A DNA stretch of 64,000 bases from an uncultured Eubacteriales bacterium (GTDB lineage Bacteria; Bacillota; Clostridia; Lachnospirales; CAMVHY01), in contig CAOVHW010000001.1 of the NCBI GenBank assembly GCA_948543815.1, positions 22,282-86,281 of the forward strand, written 5' to 3'. Positions within the stretch are counted from its first letter, which is position 1. Each line of letters opens with the position of its first letter. Below the pieces are notes generated by a model, which was given only the letters and a program-made list of their open reading frames with translations, did no database searches and had not been told where the DNA came from. A program made the position numbers and the translations under genes. Positions 63,338-64,000 of the stretch are shown one piece after another.

Positions 63338-64000
63338 ATGGAAAATAGAATTGAGGATCTGAGATTAGTTAAATCAAATGAAGGTTGGCGCTTTGGAGAA
63401 TGGCAATTTGCAGTTACACGTAATTCAAACAAAATAGTATATGAAAAAATTAACTCGTTCAATGATTTTAGAGAAATTCCTGCAAACGGGTTTCAGAAAA
63501 TTGTTGTATTGACAAAAATAAATATACCGGAAGGTGTGATTAGCATTGGAGACTCTGCTTTTGAAAATTGTTCATGTTTGGAAACAATAAATATACCAAG
63601 TAGTGTGACGAGCATTGGAGCGAATGCTTTTTCTGGATGTAGCAGTTTGACACAAATAACTATACCTGAAGGCGTGACTAGCATTAAGACTTCTGCTTTT
63701 AAAAATTGTTCATATTTGGAAGAAATAAATATACCAAGCAGTGTGACTAGCATTGGAGCGAATGCTTTTTTTGGATGTAGCAGTTTGACACAAATAGATA
63801 TACCAAGCAGTGTGACTATTATTGAAGATTCTGCTTTTGAAAATTGTTCATGTTTGGAAACAATAAATATACCAAGTAGTGTAACTAGCCTTGGAGCGAA
63901 TGCTTTGAGGGGGTGCAGAAGTTTGAAAAAAATAAATATACCAAGTAGTGTAACTAGCCTTGGAGCGAATGCTTTGAGGGGGTGCAGAAGTTTGAAAAAA
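63338..64000 (+). CDS. BspA-type leucine-rich-repeat protein 4 (3' end outside window)
   Basis: 221 codons are visible and the frame is open to the last base. The N-terminal module (GWRFGEWQFAVTRNSNKIV) is followed by seven LRR_5 units, e.g. INIPSSVTSIGANAFSGC. The last two repeats are identical at DNA level, a recent 69-bp duplication. GGGGAGATGAT precedes the ATG. No signal peptide. Function as for its neighbours: a surface- or host-binding repeat protein is the family expectation. Confidence 0.8.
   Translation, partial: MENRIEDLRLVKSNEGWRFGEWQFAVTRNSNKIVYEKINSFNDFREIPANGFQKIVVLTKINIPEGVISIGDSAFENCSCLETINIPSSVTSIGANAFSGCSSLTQITIPEGVTSIKTSAFKNCSYLEEINIPSSVTSIGANAFFGCSSLTQIDIPSSVTIIEDSAFENCSCLETINIPSSVTSLGANALRGCRSLKKINIPSSVTSLGANALRGCRSLKK
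63863..64000 (+). repeat. Two identical 69-bp tandem repeats within BspA gene 4
   Basis: 63863-63931 and 63932-64000 are identical base for base and each encodes one 23-residue LRR unit (INIPSSVTSLGANALRGC...). Earlier units in the same gene differ at many bases, so this copy arose recently. The array may extend beyond the window. Confidence 0.9.

Noticed and set aside
59721..63753. Many minus-strand frames with repeated LVTLLGIVI-type peptides
   Set aside because: They are antisense readings of the 69-bp LRR repeats, with no ribosome binding sites; the plus-strand LRR reading is a known family.
59640..64000. CRISPR array suggested by regular 69-bp repeats
   Set aside because: The repeats are in-frame LRR_5 codons without separate spacers, and no cas genes are present.

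Overview
The window is AT-rich (roughly 30% GC by eye) chromosomal DNA from an anaerobic, endospore-forming Firmicute. The evidence is a complete spoVAA-AB-AC-AD-AE operon, spoIIID, a 24-residue SpoVM, a spore-type GH18 hydrolase, a SPOCS/LysM protein and CodY. Rubrerythrin and the [FeFe]-hydrogenase maturases HydE, HydG and HydF point to anaerobic, hydrogen-linked metabolism. Tandem BspA-type leucine-rich-repeat proteins, and large repeat proteins ending in hydrophobic hairpins, suggest a host-associated or mucosal life. I cannot name the genus. TGA is used as a stop codon, so the code is standard.

Layout. 1-1805: tail of one gene and a complete paralogue, both acidic proteins of unknown function. 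1895-9131: a P-type Ca2+ ATPase, a tiny minus-strand pair (spoVM and a 43-aa membrane peptide), an oriC-like DnaA-box cluster with dnaA, a C26 amidotransferase, rubrerythrin and an NSS transporter. 9264-24684 (minus strand): nhaC, prs, an accessory island of very large helical-repeat proteins (11810-20809) that includes a gene split at a slippery A-run, then gyrA-pyrH-frr in an unusual coupled order. 24779-34814: two Cys-containing microproteins, GH18, spoIIID, mnmA-hydE-hydG-hydF, a frameshifted coiled-coil gene and a dicarboxylate-type symporter. 34870-41656: the spoVA operon, a LysM/CAP secreted protein, a second NhaC-like antiporter and SPOCS/LysM. 41771-48141: proS-dnaX, lepB, a SHOCT-like protein, a probable type I toxin-antitoxin locus, tfoX-like and lysS. 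48142-48910: a second DnaA-box cluster, two copies of a dispersed palindromic repeat and a microprotein. 48911-59365: malQ, dprA-topA-codY, a LysM protein with a degenerate MPN domain, acpS, an NlpC/P60 hydrolase and thrS. 59429-64000: four tandem BspA-like genes, one of them broken.

Two gene classes are visible. Core genes use mostly CGN for arginine. The accessory genes (32404-33503, 11810-20809 and the BspA cluster) use mostly AGA, are rich in Asn, Lys, Glu and Gln, and show duplications, frameshifts and a nonsense codon. Eight copies of a roughly 100-165 bp palindromic element with a central terminator-like hairpin fill intergenic gaps, mostly between convergent genes. I found no tRNA, rRNA, CRISPR array, transposase or prophage genes.
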